64,000 nucleotides of DNA from Piper betle. Taxonomy: Eukaryota; Streptophyta; Magnoliopsida; Piperales; Piperaceae. The notes beneath the pieces are model-generated. The model saw nothing but the letters and a program-made list of their open reading frames with translations. It was not told the origin of the DNA and searched no databases. The position numbers and the translations under genes were made by a program. Location of the stretch: NCBI GenBank assembly GCA_033002965.1, contig JAURVB010013111.1, positions 124,001 to 188,000 on the forward strand, given 5' to 3'. Shown here in pieces: positions 1 through 11,830 of the stretch. Every line of letters starts with the position of its first letter. The first letter of the stretch is position 1.

Positions 1-1452
1 TAATTAATCGGCTGATTAAAAGCAATTAACTTAAATTGAAGGGTTATGAGGAATATTTAATAGAGACTTCACCTTTATCATATAAAAGTTATATTTGATA
101 AATAAAATGATTATTCTTATAATAAATTCGTAAAGTAAAATAATGGATCAATAAAAAGATAATCGCGTAGAAATTACGCGATAGCATAATTAATTAAATA
201 AAGAAGTGTTGAACCTTATCGAATTAAATAAATTAATTAATGTGGCATATATTAAATATTTAGTTGCATGCATTTTCGACGCGAGTAAAATTATACTAAT
301 GTATAATTTTATGCCCCGTTCATATTAGGGTTAGCGGATTACAGTCGGACGAACCCGCAAGTCAGGTACGTATAATAGGTAGAACATCGTATTTTCCTTG
401 TTGGTAGCCTAGGTCGGCCTGAGCCCAGATTCGACCACCATGCACGAAGTGCAACCGGGGTTAAAGAATTGACTCAGTCCGACACTGGGTCGTGTTATGT
501 GTGTGAATCTTGTGATGCATCGATATTGATTTGGAGTAGTGATAGCCGCCCCATAAAAAGGCTACGGCCGGGGTGAGTGAGGCACAACGATTCCTCCATC
601 GCACTAGAGTGCAGTGATTGCCGCCCCATAAAAAGGCTACGGCCGGGGTGTGTGAGGCACTGGCACTAAGTGCAGTGATAGCCGCCCCATAAAAAGGCTA
701 CGACCGAGGTGTGTGAGGCACTGGCACTAGAGTTGGCAGTGAGAGCTTCCCCACAAACGGGGCATAGCGATCACCTGAGTGTAGTGATAGCCGCCCCACA
801 AAAAGGCTACGGCCGGGGTGTGCAAGGCATTGGCACTGGAGTGCAGTGATAGCCTCCCCATAAAAAGGCTACGGCCGGGGTGTGCGAGGCACTGGCACTA
901 GAATTGGTAGTGAGAGCTTCCCCACAAACGGGGCATAGCAATCACCCGAGTGCAGTGATAGCTACCCCACAAAAAGGCTACGGCCGGGGTGTGCGAGGCA
1001 CTGGCACTGGAGACGGTAGTGGTAGCCTCCCCATAAAAAGGCTACGGCCGGGGTGTGCGGATCACAGCGGACACCTCCTCTGCATTGTTTTGGAGTATAG
1101 CGGAATCGCTCCACCGCATATTAAAATAAATATATGAAAATGGTGGAATGTACTTGTTTGTTTTATCTATTATACTACTTAGTGTTGTAATCACTAACAC
1201 GGAATTGCCTCCGCAGGTGTGCAGATCCGAGATTAGATGATTGACAACTAGAACATGGAGCAAAGTAATATGAGGACTCCTTTTTGTTATTTAATTGAGG
1301 AATAAGTGTGGCTGCTGGGAAACGGTCCAAGACTGTGGGATTTTATTATAAGTTATGATTTCTAATAATGTTTGACATAATTGCTTTAATTTTGAGTAAC
1401 ACCTAGCCAGTTAGGCCGACAATATTATCATGAAAAATGGCGGGTCGTTACA
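1..1452 (+). mobile_element. Group B LTR, 3' part (left end outside window)
   Basis: The last 60 bases (GCCAG..GGCC..ATATT..ATGGCGG then TCGTTACA) match the end of the 5' LTR of the gypsy element at 41,196-42,710, so this is the same LTR family in plus orientation. The block at 270-500 (TTCGACCACCATGCAC, GACTCAGTCCGACAC) and the block at 1,170-1,225 (TCACTAACACGGAATTGCC) also match that LTR. Between them sits a tandem array not found in the other copies. No primer-binding site follows the end (it reads CTTAGCC), so this is a 3' LTR or a solo LTR. The upstream target duplication, if any, is outside the window. Confidence 0.8.
535..1062 (+). repeat. Tandem array of about 60-70 bp units inside the LTR
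   Basis: A core reading GCCGCCCCATAAAAAGGCTA then CGGCCGGGGTG recurs at about 545, 620, 681, 790, 852, 961 and 1,024. Two variant units, with CCCCACAAACGGGG, lie near 750 and 925. Each core holds a short inverted repeat (TAGCC...GGCTA), and the variants hold CCCC...GGGG, so transcripts could form a row of small hairpins. The array is far more GC-rich than its surroundings. Short open frames across it are by-products of the repeat. Confidence 0.9.
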
Positions 1453-4400
1453 CTTAGCCTCTTTCAGCGCTCGGTACGCTTGTTTAGATGCTACACGCCT
1501 TGCTTTTCATGATTGGTTCATTTAGCTTGTATATAGTTAGATGTTAGGACCATGTTCTTCATGTGTCTTTTGTCTACTTGCCGTGTTTTGATAACCTTTT
1601 AAACTGTTCTAACCCGTCTTTGGGACTTGCAATGCAATTCTCGAGGCGGGCCCGATCGCTTTAGGGTAAAAACCCTAAGCCAACACATACATCTTTATCT
1701 AATCCAACTCATGCCCAACCCAAACATCTTTATCTAACCCAACTCATACCTATTCAGGTATGACACCCATACATATGATCTCACCAAGCCAACCCATACC
1801 TCCTTATCCAACCCATATTCTTTATGTATGACACCCATACTCATGACATCACCAAACCAACCACCATTTTTCTATAAAACCATCCCTTCCCTCACCTTTT
1901 CACCATTTTCCCTTCCCTCCCCACCGTCAACAACCTTCTTCTCCTCTCCTTGGGCTTATTCTTCCTCCTTGGACCTCCAATCACCCTCCTCCATGTTTGT
2001 AGCCTCGTAGGGTGGTAGGCTTTGAAGTTAGATGCCATAAAAGACCTCCCGTTGGTCTTCTTCCGTATGTTTTAGGTTTGTACTGCCTTTGTTGCTCATG
2101 GTTTGTTGTTTATTACTTGCATTTTTGTATGGTTTCATTTTGTACAGAATTTTTAGTATTTAGATCTTCTTGTTATTATCATTTTGAATACTTATGTATC
2201 TTATTTAGCCATGTAAATAAATAAATATCTTTTTTATAATGCTCGTAAGTCATTGATCTACACTATTTCGGTATAAAAATAATATCTTGGTACTCTAATA
2301 ATAAATTTGCACGATTCTTATCTTTTTGGACGACATGTATGTCTACAACTTTTGTATTGTTTTACCTTCTAACCTAGAATTTGCATGTATAAGGGTAAAA
2401 AGTGATGAAAGGTGGTAACTTTCACCATACAGTGACATAAGCGCTCCTTTCTCCAATTTTTACTTTCTGACGTTGCAGGATCTGTTGATGCACAACATGC
2501 CATTTTTCTAATGGTGATGTGACTTCTTGTTAACATTTTAAGCCTAAGCTAACTACTAAATAATCATGAACATCACCCATAAGTAAACCTTATATTTCCT
2601 GTGTTGTTTTGTTGACTTTAAGTGTAATTGCTATATATGTTAAGCCACTAATTTTAAGCTAATAACATCTAGTAAAAATATATGATGCTCTAATAAGTGT
2701 GTAATAGAAATATATAAATTTTGGGAATGGGTAAAAATCATCTAGGTATGTTTTGGAGGTGTTTACCTGGACAGTGTAAAGAGAAGATTGGAGTTTTTTA
2801 ACTGTAGTTGTAAGTTACCTTAAAATATCTTAATGGCGTTGCGTTTGAGTGAAACATGTTCCACACCTTACCTTATGTCTCAGTAGCGCTATGACTAATT
2901 TTGTGACTATTTGGGTAGGTTCCCAATTTTATTTGTGAATTTCCATGTTGTTAGGGTCCATACAGCCCTTGAAATAGCCCATCCAGTGATCCAAATTGTA
3001 AAATCCAGTTAGGTGAATTTAAAAAGTAAATTGGGCTGAACACTTGCTGGGCTCGAGCTCCGTGTGTTTTCTAGCTATGTCCACTAACCCAAGCCCATTT
3101 GGAGTCCTCTAGCTCATGACCAAATATTTACAAAATTTGTGCATGGCCTAGGAACAATGTTCCAGCATCTTAGGGCCGAACTTAATAGGCCTTGTTCCCC
3201 TTGATTGGCTCATGGACTAGCCATGGTGGAATTTATGTATGAAGCTTAGAGCATAAGGGGGCCATCTATCCATATTTCAGCCCATTTGATCATTGTTAGG
3301 TCCGTACAAAAAACGTCTGGTAAGCCCATTTGATTAAAACCCTAAGTGAATATAAAACCAAAACTTTAATTAAGTTACCGAATAAGGTTTAACACTTCAC
3401 TTAGGGAATAATTAAGATAATTAAGTAATTTTTAAGTCTTGATATTGTGGGAGGCTTTGCCTCATTTTGTGTGCCGATGTGCTACGTATTGTGGGTGAGC
3501 TCTCTGACTAGAATACGATCCTCTACTCGTCTAGAGCCATAGGACTCTTACTTCACTCCTTGCCTATTGAGTTTAACCGTGTTTTAGATATAGAATGACA
3601 TCGGCGGCATTTTATCGGATCCCTTTGATGTTGGGTAGTTTAGCCTTGTTTTCTATACGTATTTAATAAAACTTTGAGGTTGAGACCCCTTGATGGTTTT
3701 TGAAAGATAAGATACATAAACTAAGTATTAAATCCTCTCCCAAGCCTATATGTAAAAATATGAGATTTTATCAATTTTACAAGTAAGAGTGTGTACGGGG
3801 ATGTATGGTCTACACTAGTACTCCTTTAGACTGTGAGGTAGTGCGGAGTATGAGGGTAATGCACAATGTAACACATTTTCAAAATTTGTAGCACAAACTT
3901 ATCTATTCCTTTTGCCACTAGAGTACCGTGGTGGGTGTAATATAGGGGATTTGAAGGCGAAAATATTGTATGTATGAATATGAACATTATCCGTGCATGT
4001 GTGCCGACACTGGTTTAAGTATGTTTTCTTATCGCCCACTGTGAATCAACTATGAAGTTTCCTAAGTTCCCGTTGATAATGGAATACTAATTTTCCAACT
4101 TGTTGTTTACTGGTAATTATTCGGACCGGTAATGAAATTTATTTGATTACTGACATGGTTTTCTATTATATGTAGTTGAGGTTCCCTAGTGTTAGCTGGC
4201 CTAAGTACATGAATCAGGCAACTCAGTGGTGGTGGTGGTGGGGACCTTGTGTTATGTTGTGAATTTTGGACTATGTAGTTTGTGGATGACTATATGATGA
4301 GCATGTGCCCTAACTATATGTTCGGATGTTTGTGATCATGGTTGTGCTAGCATATTTTATTGTTATATTATTATATTATTACTGTGGAGTTGCAATAATG

Positions 4401-5093
4401 TGGGGTAAGGCTAACCATCATATGTAGTGTATATAAGCCCGAGAGTCATAGAACATGATGAGGGCTAAGTCAGGTATACAAAACATATTTCGGTGTAGCT
4501 GTTTGTGTGTTAGAGTGACGTGGGTGGATGAGCTTATGGTTTACACCACTTGAAGACTCACGTGAAGCTTGGGAATTAGGGTTTGATGCCTTAATACTCG
4601 ATGATACTGTGTAATATTTTTAATGCTTTGATTATTGCTTGCGTAGGGTAGGGTATGTAGAATAGGTCACCACGACCTTTGTTTAAATACTTGCATCATT
4701 TTTGCTAACTAATAAGAAGACCTAAGCTAGTTACTTGAATTAAGTAGTAAGATATGATGTGCACAACATACAACCTCAAAACTATAGTGGGGGTGTGTTT
4801 CTTTTTATAGTTGGGAATGATCATGACAAATTAAATGTCACCGCTCATAGTTGTAGGGGAGGCTCTACCTCTGTTACAGCTAGGGGTGTTAATATAAGAT
4901 TCCTTTAAGTCTAAAATCCGCATTTGTAGTACGAACTCTGCACCCATTCTATGAAACAAAGTCTTGTGTCCGTTTTAAGACTCTAAGGAGGGTCGAGATT
5001 TGCTTCAATAAATTTTGTGCACGATAGCACAAAGAGTAGCTTCCAAATTATAATATCACGATTCGTCCCTTCGGGTTTAATTGGGGTGTTACA
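1453..5093 (+). mobile_element. Group A LTR, copy 1 (5' truncated, solo-like)
   Basis: The piece ends ATTGGGGTGTTACA at 5,093. It shares long colinear stretches with the copies at 36,014-39,748 and 55,336-60,946: a TATA-like TATAAAA at 1,873, AGCCCATTTGATTAAAACCC near 3,325, TTTTATCGGATCCC near 3,612, and GTGGTGGTGGTGGGGACC near 4,225. No gag or pol lies beside it. The expected TGTAAAACC start is missing; the left end abuts the group B LTR at 1,452. No coding potential is credible. Confidence 0.75.
1873..1879 (+). promoter_or_regulatory. TATA-like box of group A LTR copy 1
   Basis: TATAAAA lies in a C/T-rich context followed by CCATCCCTTCCCTCACC. The same position holds TATATATAAA in copy 2 (23,351), CTATAAATAG in copy 3 (36,591) and a minus-strand TTTATAAATTC in copy 5 (about 62,550). 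Conservation between diverged copies is the main support for it being the LTR core promoter. Confidence 0.45.
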
Positions 5094-6062
5094 AAATACA
5101 CTAATATTAATAATTAAATACATGATAGTAAGTTAATAATCATTTTATCGTTGGTAAGGATGAATTGTGATTTGAATAATTAATTTAAAAGGTAAGGTAT
5201 AACTTAATTGATTGTGTCACATGAATAATTAATTATCTAACTAGAATTGTTAAAAATATTGTAAATTTAAAGTTTATTTTGTGTGTTGAAAGTCTATTTG
5301 TTGAGTTTTAATCATCATATAATAAAGTCATTTCATTTCATACTTTTTTCTTATATTAAATTATACTTATGTATAATTTTAGTTGTTATTATCCTTTAAA
5401 GATTGAATACCTACCCTGTGCTGAAGGAGGTGATAGAGTGCAATGGTACAAGACGACTCATTATGTGCTTGTAATACTGAGATAATGAGTAAATGACAAA
5501 TATCATTAACTATAGGCTATGGGCTACGTAGTGTGTGTGCGCATATATGGGATTGTAGTTGGATGGTGGCATAATTGGAGCTCAGCATAGGCTAATAATC
5601 ATTAAAAGATTCGATTAATGATATTGTACAATATATTAACTTGTTTTTTGTAATTATATAGCTAAGTGTTTTTATTATTAATGTGGAATTGCTTCCGTAG
5701 GTGTGAGCATGGATGGATGGGTTAGAGTCAGGACAGCTGGAGGACTCTGTTATTAGATTATTGATTTTTCTTATTTTAATTGTTATTATATCTCTGGTCT
5801 GTTTACATGGAAGTGAGATTTTGGTTCATTTCATTGGTCTTAGTTGATTCCAAGTATTGGTTATAATATATTTTATTTCATAGCATGACTTAGAATTTGA
5901 ATTTTCACTAACTCTTTGCGTATGAATTTAATTGACATTAAATTTTTTTTTACATCATGAGTTTATTTATGATGTTGATAAACTAATAAAAAATTAATTT
6001 ACGAGGCTATTAGTTTTATATTTTAACACTTGGCACGTGGTTTGGAACAGGTAAGTCGTTAA
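5094..6062 (+). mobile_element. Group B LTR, 3' half
   Basis: This matches the second half of the group B LTRs at 15,000-15,960 and 33,416-35,436. It contains the block GCTGAAGGAGGTGATAGAG near 5,420, GTGGAATTGCTTCCGTAGGTG near 5,683, GGAGGACTCTGTTATTAGA near 5,740, and a degenerate terminus ending GTCGTTA. Its 5' half is absent; the left edge is the group A LTR end, so that LTR probably landed in it or recombined with it. Confidence 0.7.
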
Positions 6063-6064
6063 AA

Positions 6065-6830
6065 AAGTAATGTATCTTCTAACAAAAAACGGTTACTAAA
6101 AGATGCAAAAAAATATTAAGCAAAAGACAGAGAAAAATAGTTGTATGCAAACTTTAAAAACGGTTACCAAAGGGTGCGAGTTTCATATTTACTATACAAT
6201 AAAAGATAATAAATAGTTGTATGCAAACTTTAAAAGTGAGTTTAATTTGTTGTTAAAAATAAGTGATGATTTTAATTGAATAGGTATTAATAAGAAAAAA
6301 TTCAAATTTGAGTAAAATTTAATAATTAAATATAATTATGATTTAAAGATTTTTTTATTATGATCGAATTATACTCTAAGTTTTTCTAAAAATAAATATA
6401 TAAAAATATAAAATTATGTGAAAATCCTAATTGAAATACATAGTTCAAGTTTATGATTAAAAATATTTAAGTGAAATTTATGAATTTTATTAAGATTCTT
6501 AATTTTTTCCTAATAACAAAAAATAATGGTAGAACTCTAAAACTAATTAAGTATGAGTCAAAATCAGTGACAACATATATACTGAGAGCCATAATAAAAT
6601 AAAGGTTGAAACAATGAAAAAGAAAAAAGGCAAGGGGTTGTGCAGCACCATATTTCTCGACCAGAAGTTGAACTGAACTATGATGTTATAATTTTAAAAA
6701 CTATTCATTTGTCTACTATCATACAATTCTTACGGAGTAAGATCGTAACCCTCAACGAACCTTAAGACATTAACTTAACTAGGTTTTTTATACAATGCAT
6801 GCAGATCATTCTACCATAGAAGGGCTTATG
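6065..6830. repeat. Unclassified AT-rich interspersed repeat E, copy 1
   Basis: About 760 bp here is clearly homologous to 39,951-40,690: AAAAGATGCAAAAA, GGTGCGAGTTTCATATTTA, GGCAAGGGGTTGTGCA and GCAGATCATTCTACCAT occur in the same order and spacing. No terminal repeats, poly-A tail or coding frame could be seen, so its class is unknown. In both places it follows LTR sequence and precedes a minus-strand LTR. Confidence 0.65.
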
Positions 6831-8180
6831 TATGGGAGAGGCAATACCTTATCAGTAACTAAGAGGGTAACTTTACATAATATAGACGAACACTCTGAGC
6901 TATAGAAGGCTGAACCACCATTGTAGCTAGGAGGTTGAGCTTTGATAATGTGGATGCATGATCCGGTTCTTATACTTAGTTTCAATCTTTGAGTTAGGTA
7001 ACTTATACTTAGATGAAGATACAAAATTTAATACGAACAATACCGGGGTAGTGGTTAGCTATTCCACATACCCGCAACTGGGAGTTTAAAGCATAAAGAC
7101 ATTCATCAAGTGTCAAGGCATCATACCCTAACACCCGATCTTCATGAGGATCTTCACGAGGTATGACCTTTAAGCTCCTCCATCTACACTACTTCAATAT
7201 ACATAGAGTAGCAACCAAATACATTTAGTGTACCTCAAGTGCCCCAACTTTAGTTCTAGGACTCTATGGCTTAAGAAAACCCTCTAGAAGGTCATTAATT
7301 AATAGCCTAGAATTAACTACTCTGCACGGAAAGTTAGTTAAATAAAATGACATCGAATAGCACTCAACACATATCATGCCAAGCAAAAGGTCTCATTCAG
7401 CATTTGATCTTATTACACCTCATAGCCTTAAGCCCACATTTGGGATCATATTACATCAAATTGCATTAAAAAACTACATAACTATTCATAAACAATATAC
7501 AATGACCACTACCCCCACCATGAGCCACTCGATGCTTTTGCCATTGCTGGGCACCACTAGCGTAAGCTTACCTATATATATATAATACGAAAAACGTCAG
7601 TAATCAAATGAGTGAAGTACTAGTCTGAAAGTGTTTAATGATAATACAAAAATTAGCAGATGGGTACCCACTACCTACAAAGTCTCATACATCAAACATT
7701 GGCCTGAGTCACTCAACAGTCATATAACACAATCATACAAATAGTGTAGGAACCCTCAACGACACCACTTGTAGCTAAAAAATAATTACTAACTCGTAAT
7801 AAATTGTGAAAAATTCATAAAAATAGGAAAAGTCACATAAAAATATATTACACACCATAAACCACAATGACATGTTCTATAACTACTAGCCCACCCAAAC
7901 TGCCTTGAAACGAGCCCTAATGCTTTATTCGGCCTAAAACACAATTCTACGACCAAATACATAAAAATTTTTGCATACATTCATATACTCTAATAACTCA
8001 TTTCTCACCATCTTTCTGACATTATCATCATATACTCAGGTACACTTAACGCTCATCGCTCATAACTCATGGTTCGCCTTGGCTTAGCACACAGTTCATG
8101 AAACATACTCGACTCGAACTGATGGTTGAACCAACTAGTTCGCTATTGTAAAAACTCTAACTCAAGTCATGGTTTTTACA
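6831..8180 (-). mobile_element. 3' LTR of the minus-strand gypsy element (group N, partial)
   Basis: Read on the minus strand from 8,180 it starts TGTAAAAACCATGA and follows the first 400 bp of the nested LTR at 51,691 (ATATGATGATAA, GCAGTTTGGGTGGG). It then resembles the later part of the group A and N LTRs (conserved GTTACTGACG..TATATAG near 7,590; GGCATCATACCCTAACACC near 7,112). About 1 kb of the middle, including the GC-rich leader, is missing. The left boundary is approximate and no clean terminus was found. Confidence 0.65.
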
Positions 8181-8229
8181 AATTTTAACTAAGTTTCAAA
8201 CTCATTCATAATCTGAAAAAAAAATCTCT

Positions 8230-9640
8230 AGTAAGGTAGCTGGTTGCTCGAATATCTCCGAGTATCACTTCTTCATCTCATCCTCACATTCCCATGTAGA
8301 TTCTTCAACCCTCTTTGAGTCTGTTGCACTCGTACTAGGGGAACTTTTTTTCTTCAGAGAATCTTCACTCTGCGATCCACGATCCAAACTGCATCTTCTG
8401 GATACATCAAGTATGGTTGCAGCTCTATCTCTCTAAAGCTAACAACATGAGGGTTGTCTGGATGGTATTTCTTCAACATCGACACGTGGAAGACATTGTG
8501 CACAACTGGTAGGTAGGGCGGCAATGCTAGCTTGTAAGCCACTACTCCAATACTCTCGATCACATCAAACGGTCTAATATATAGTGGACCGAGTTTCGCT
8601 CGCATCCCAAATCTCATGTTTCTCTTCGTCCAAGAGACCTTTAGGAGAATGTGATCTCCTAATGCCCAAATAAATCTCACGCCTAGGCTGATTAGCAGAA
8701 CTTTTCTGTTTATCCTGAGCTGACCTCATCCTCTTCCTAATCCACATTACCACTTCATGTGTCTGTTGAATCATCTCTGGCCCAACTACTACGTGTTTGC
8801 TGCCCTGTATCCAACACACTTGGGATCAACATGGTCTACCTTGTAGTGCCTCGAATGGTATCATTACTATTGTGGCCTGCAGCTATTGTTGTAAGAGAAC
8901 TCCACTAGAGGTAAGTGCTCTTCCCAGCTTCCTTCGAAATCCAAAATACATGCTCAGAGCAAATCCTCTAGGATCTATATGGTTCTCTCAATCTGCCCCA
9001 ATTGTTTGAGGGTGAAAGGCAGTGTTGAATCTCAATTCAGTGGCCATAGCTGCCTAAAAAGCTTTTCAAAATCGAGATGTGAACTTTGGATCCATGTCTA
9101 ATATGATCTCCCATGGCAATCCATGTAGCCTATCTGGTCCCTCCCTATACAGGCTGACCAAAGTGTTCAGTGGGTAATCCATTCTGGTTCATATGAAGTG
9201 TGTGCTTTTCGTGAGTCGATCTATTATGACCCATATTGCATCCTTCTATAGGCAGGTCCTAGGCAGAGCGACTACAAGTCGTACGATATAATCTCCCACT
9301 TCCACTCAAGGGTTCTCACTGGCTTTAGCATTCCACCTAGGCCTACGTGTTTGGCTTTCACTTGGTGGCACACAAGGCATCAAGCAAGTGTGTCGTAGAC
9401 CCCTCTATGCATTCCTGGCCACCAATATGTTCATCGAACCTATACATCTTCACTCCACCTGGATGCACTAAGCATCTCGACGTGTGAGCTTCATGAAGAG
9501 TTGTACTTCAAAGTTCGGGACACTTTGGAACATTTGCCACAAAGAGTCGACTTCTCAGTGTGACTAACCCATTTGCATCTTGGCCAATTCCTAATGTGTA
9601 CCCGGTTGCAACCACTACTTCAACTGTGGGTCTGCTTCTT
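8230..9640 (-). pseudogene. Integrase and chromodomain-like tail, broken
   Basis: Integrase would insert the element's cDNA into the genome. Reading the minus strand: a core with the decayed third-acidic region (DMDPKFTSRF) near 9,060-9,105; then PEMIQQTHEVV and RMRSAQDKQKS (8,819-8,660), which match the region linking the core to the C-terminal domain. Next, in another frame, comes the GPF/Y-type module (GDHILLKVSWTK, MRFGMRAKLGPLYIRPFDV, VFHVSMLKKYHPD; 8,680-8,470). Last is a chromodomain-like tail (VWIVDRRVKIL) that runs out of frame near 8,340 and ends as degenerate EATWE-like sequence near 8,280. Several frameshifts and stops make it inactive. The GPY-plus-chromodomain layout is typical of plant chromoviruses. 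Confidence 0.85.
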
Positions 9641-9880
9641 AAGCAATCCTGATCTGCTCATGTACACTCCGCTGAATGGCCAATATAGCCATCATTCCAA
9701 CCAAATGTTTTTGGCTCGTAGTATACTGAGTCACTTGCACCACTACCAATCTTGCAGAGTACGAGACTCCTGGCTTCCTACTCAATGCATCTACTACCAC
9801 ATTCGCTTTTCCCTCGTAATACACTATGTCAATCTCGTAATCTACTAACATCTCGACCCTACTCTTGAAATCCTTCTGTC
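9639..9880 (-). pseudogene. End of RNase H, truncated
   Basis: The minus-strand frame contains DYEIDIVYYEGKANVVVDAL followed by SRK. This is the hallmark end of gypsy RNase H (YHPGKANVVADALSRK in the family). Upstream of about 9,870 the RNase H and RT sequence stops abruptly and gag-tail-like sequence begins. The element therefore carries an internal deletion of roughly 2 kb relative to its family. Confidence 0.8.
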
Positions 9881-9899
9881 ACGACTGTCATATCCTCGA

Positions 9900-11660
9900 G
9901 TGCCTTTGTCACAGTGGCTGTATACATCATCACTGGTTGTTGCTGTGCCGGGGCAAGAGATACTGTTGGTGGTACAGTTTGATTTTGAGCTAGCGGACTC
10001 TATTGTCTACCCTCTGCTATATAGCTTGCCCTGTAGCCATGTGCCCTCTCTGGTTCTGTCCCCTCTACTGCTATCTCAGTGGTTGTTGGTCTCTGCCTCT
10101 CTAGCCTTGACCTTGGCCTTATTGGCCTCTTGCTGGGGAGCTGGGAGTGCAGGTCTTTGTGGAGGCACTAGGAGTGTCAACTGTTAGGTCTGGCCAGTTG
10201 GACAGTTGCAGTTTTATGCCCTAGTTGATCGCAACTATAGCACACCCTACTGCCTACTATACCATCTACGGCTCGATGTCTTGGCTGACTACAACTATAA
10301 CAACATTCATGTCTACTTTGCATTCACCTCCATGATGATGTTGGCAATTCTGATAGAAGGATGCTCTGTAGCACTATGGCTCTGAACTTGGCCATCCATG
10401 GCCCTCATGGCAACTGATGCATCTGTTCAACGTCTCTATTGTGCTCACTGCTTTGGCTGATACGGCCTTGGATATTGATGCCTCTGGTCAAAATCCTGAG
10501 AAATCTAGCAACCATAACTTGCTCTACCTCGCCTGTAACTCTCACTACATCTCCAAAGGTTGCAAACTTCCTATCCAAATAGGCCATCATGATCTCATGA
10601 TGTGAGCGTTCATAAAATTGTTCTATCCTTCTTCCTTCGGTGGGGACCAAATCCGGTGCGAATCTCTCAAGAACTCTAAACTATTATGGGTCCCTTCTTT
10701 AATGTCAGGAATTCTAGCGCCTTCCTCTTCCTGACAACTGGTTGAAAGTACTTTCCATCGAATTCCACTCTAAATTCCTCCCAAGTGATGTCTTGAGGTT
10801 GATAGTGAGCAAATGTAGAATTCTGGACTGAATTCCACCATATGTTAGCTTCATCCTAGAATCCCCCTATAATGATACGTACTCTATGCTCCATCAAGCA
10901 TACCATACTACCAAACACTCCTATGGCCGATGATATTCACAGGAATGCCTCTTCCACATCCAATTTCCCAAAGAAAGGTCGTCCACCATTCCTCACAAAC
11001 CTTTCATACTGCCACACCTCTGGACTCCTTACATCCACTGATCGGTTCGATCCTTCTCTTAGCTCATATTGTGGAAACTATGGTCTTGTTCCTACTAGTA
11101 CACTTCACATCCTGCAACTCCATGTCCACTTGTAGTCTACCCACTACCTGCTACGGTGGATCCACTGACATCTAGTCCCATTCTCATCTGAAATGGGGTA
11201 AATAAGGAGCCAGCTGTTGAGTAGTCCTCGGTTGTAGCAGTGGAGGAGGAGGCGATTGCGGCGGGCCCATGTGAACTACTAGTTCTCCTTGTGCCTCTTC
11301 ATCCACTGTTGTCTTTTCATCAACTCTGGCCACTGAAAGAGTTATCTGCCTAAGATCTCTCCTGATTTCCTCTTGCTTTTGTTGCATCTATATCTGAGCT
11401 AACCTGGAAATCGATGCATCCCTCTTTGTTGACTACTTCTGCTACGATGACTATCACGACACCTGTCTGGGTGATGACTCTCACTGCGTCAACTAACTGA
11501 AACTGGCACAATGGCCTCTTCTAGTGGCACTGTGGTCCTCAATCGACTAGAGGCTGTGTCACTGTGACTATGGGTGTGACACTTCTGTCTGGGCAATGGA
11601 AGGGATGGGGCTCTGATCTGCGTCCTACGAGTCTGGTTCAGCATCCTGCTGGTACTCCCT
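9900..11660 (-). pseudogene. Gag polyprotein, degenerate
   Basis: Minus-strand capsid-like features: EEFRVEFDGKYFQPVVRKRK across about 10,790-10,720, preceded by FQDEANIWWNS. Next is VPTEGRRIEQFYERSHHEIM (10,650-10,590) with TGEVEQVMVARF. Then come two CCHC-like zinc-knuckle remnants, CYSC... near 10,290 and CYSCDQLGHKTA near 10,240. The N-terminal part (11,650-11,180) includes a Pro/Gln-rich linker. At least three frames are needed to follow it, so it cannot produce a capsid. A proline/glutamine-rich tail runs on to about 9,900, where RNase H sequence abruptly begins. Confidence 0.75.
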
Positions 11661-11814
11661 ACTCAATCTTATCACCCTACCACACCACTGTTTAGTAAGA
11701 AAATATGCAAACCAAAGACATTAAGATAGAAAAATACATGTCGGTACAGCCCGGAGCAGCTTTCGCGCATATGTCACCTGCAATGCATTTACCATCTTAA
11801 TCAACCAAGAGTTA

Positions 11815-11827
11815 ACTCCGATGCCAC
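11815..11827 (-). other. Decayed primer-binding site
   Basis: On the minus strand the bases just inside the LTR read TGGCATCGGAGT, close to the TGGTATCAGAGC primer site for initiator-Met tRNA used by plant gypsy elements. It is separated from the LTR end (GGTGTTAAA) by a few bases, as in the nested element. Confidence 0.6.
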
Positions 11828-11830
11828 GTT

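Larger units (their letters stand above)
8181..11830 (-). mobile_element. Internal region of a degenerate Del/Tekay-like gypsy element
   Basis: Read on the minus strand the order is primer-binding site, gag, a gap, the end of RNase H, integrase, chromodomain-like tail, 3' LTR. This is the standard Ty3/Gypsy chromovirus order. Protease and nearly all of reverse transcriptase are missing between gag (about 10,190) and RNase H (about 9,880). Every domain is broken by frameshifts and stops. The leader after the primer-binding site (GGTTGATTAAGATG, then CTGCTCC) is shared with the nested element at 48,300, so the two are relatives. Confidence 0.85.

Noticed and set aside
535..1062. rRNA spacer or tRNA cluster
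   Set aside because: No tRNA A/B boxes or rRNA sequence; the array is bounded by LTR sequence on both sides.
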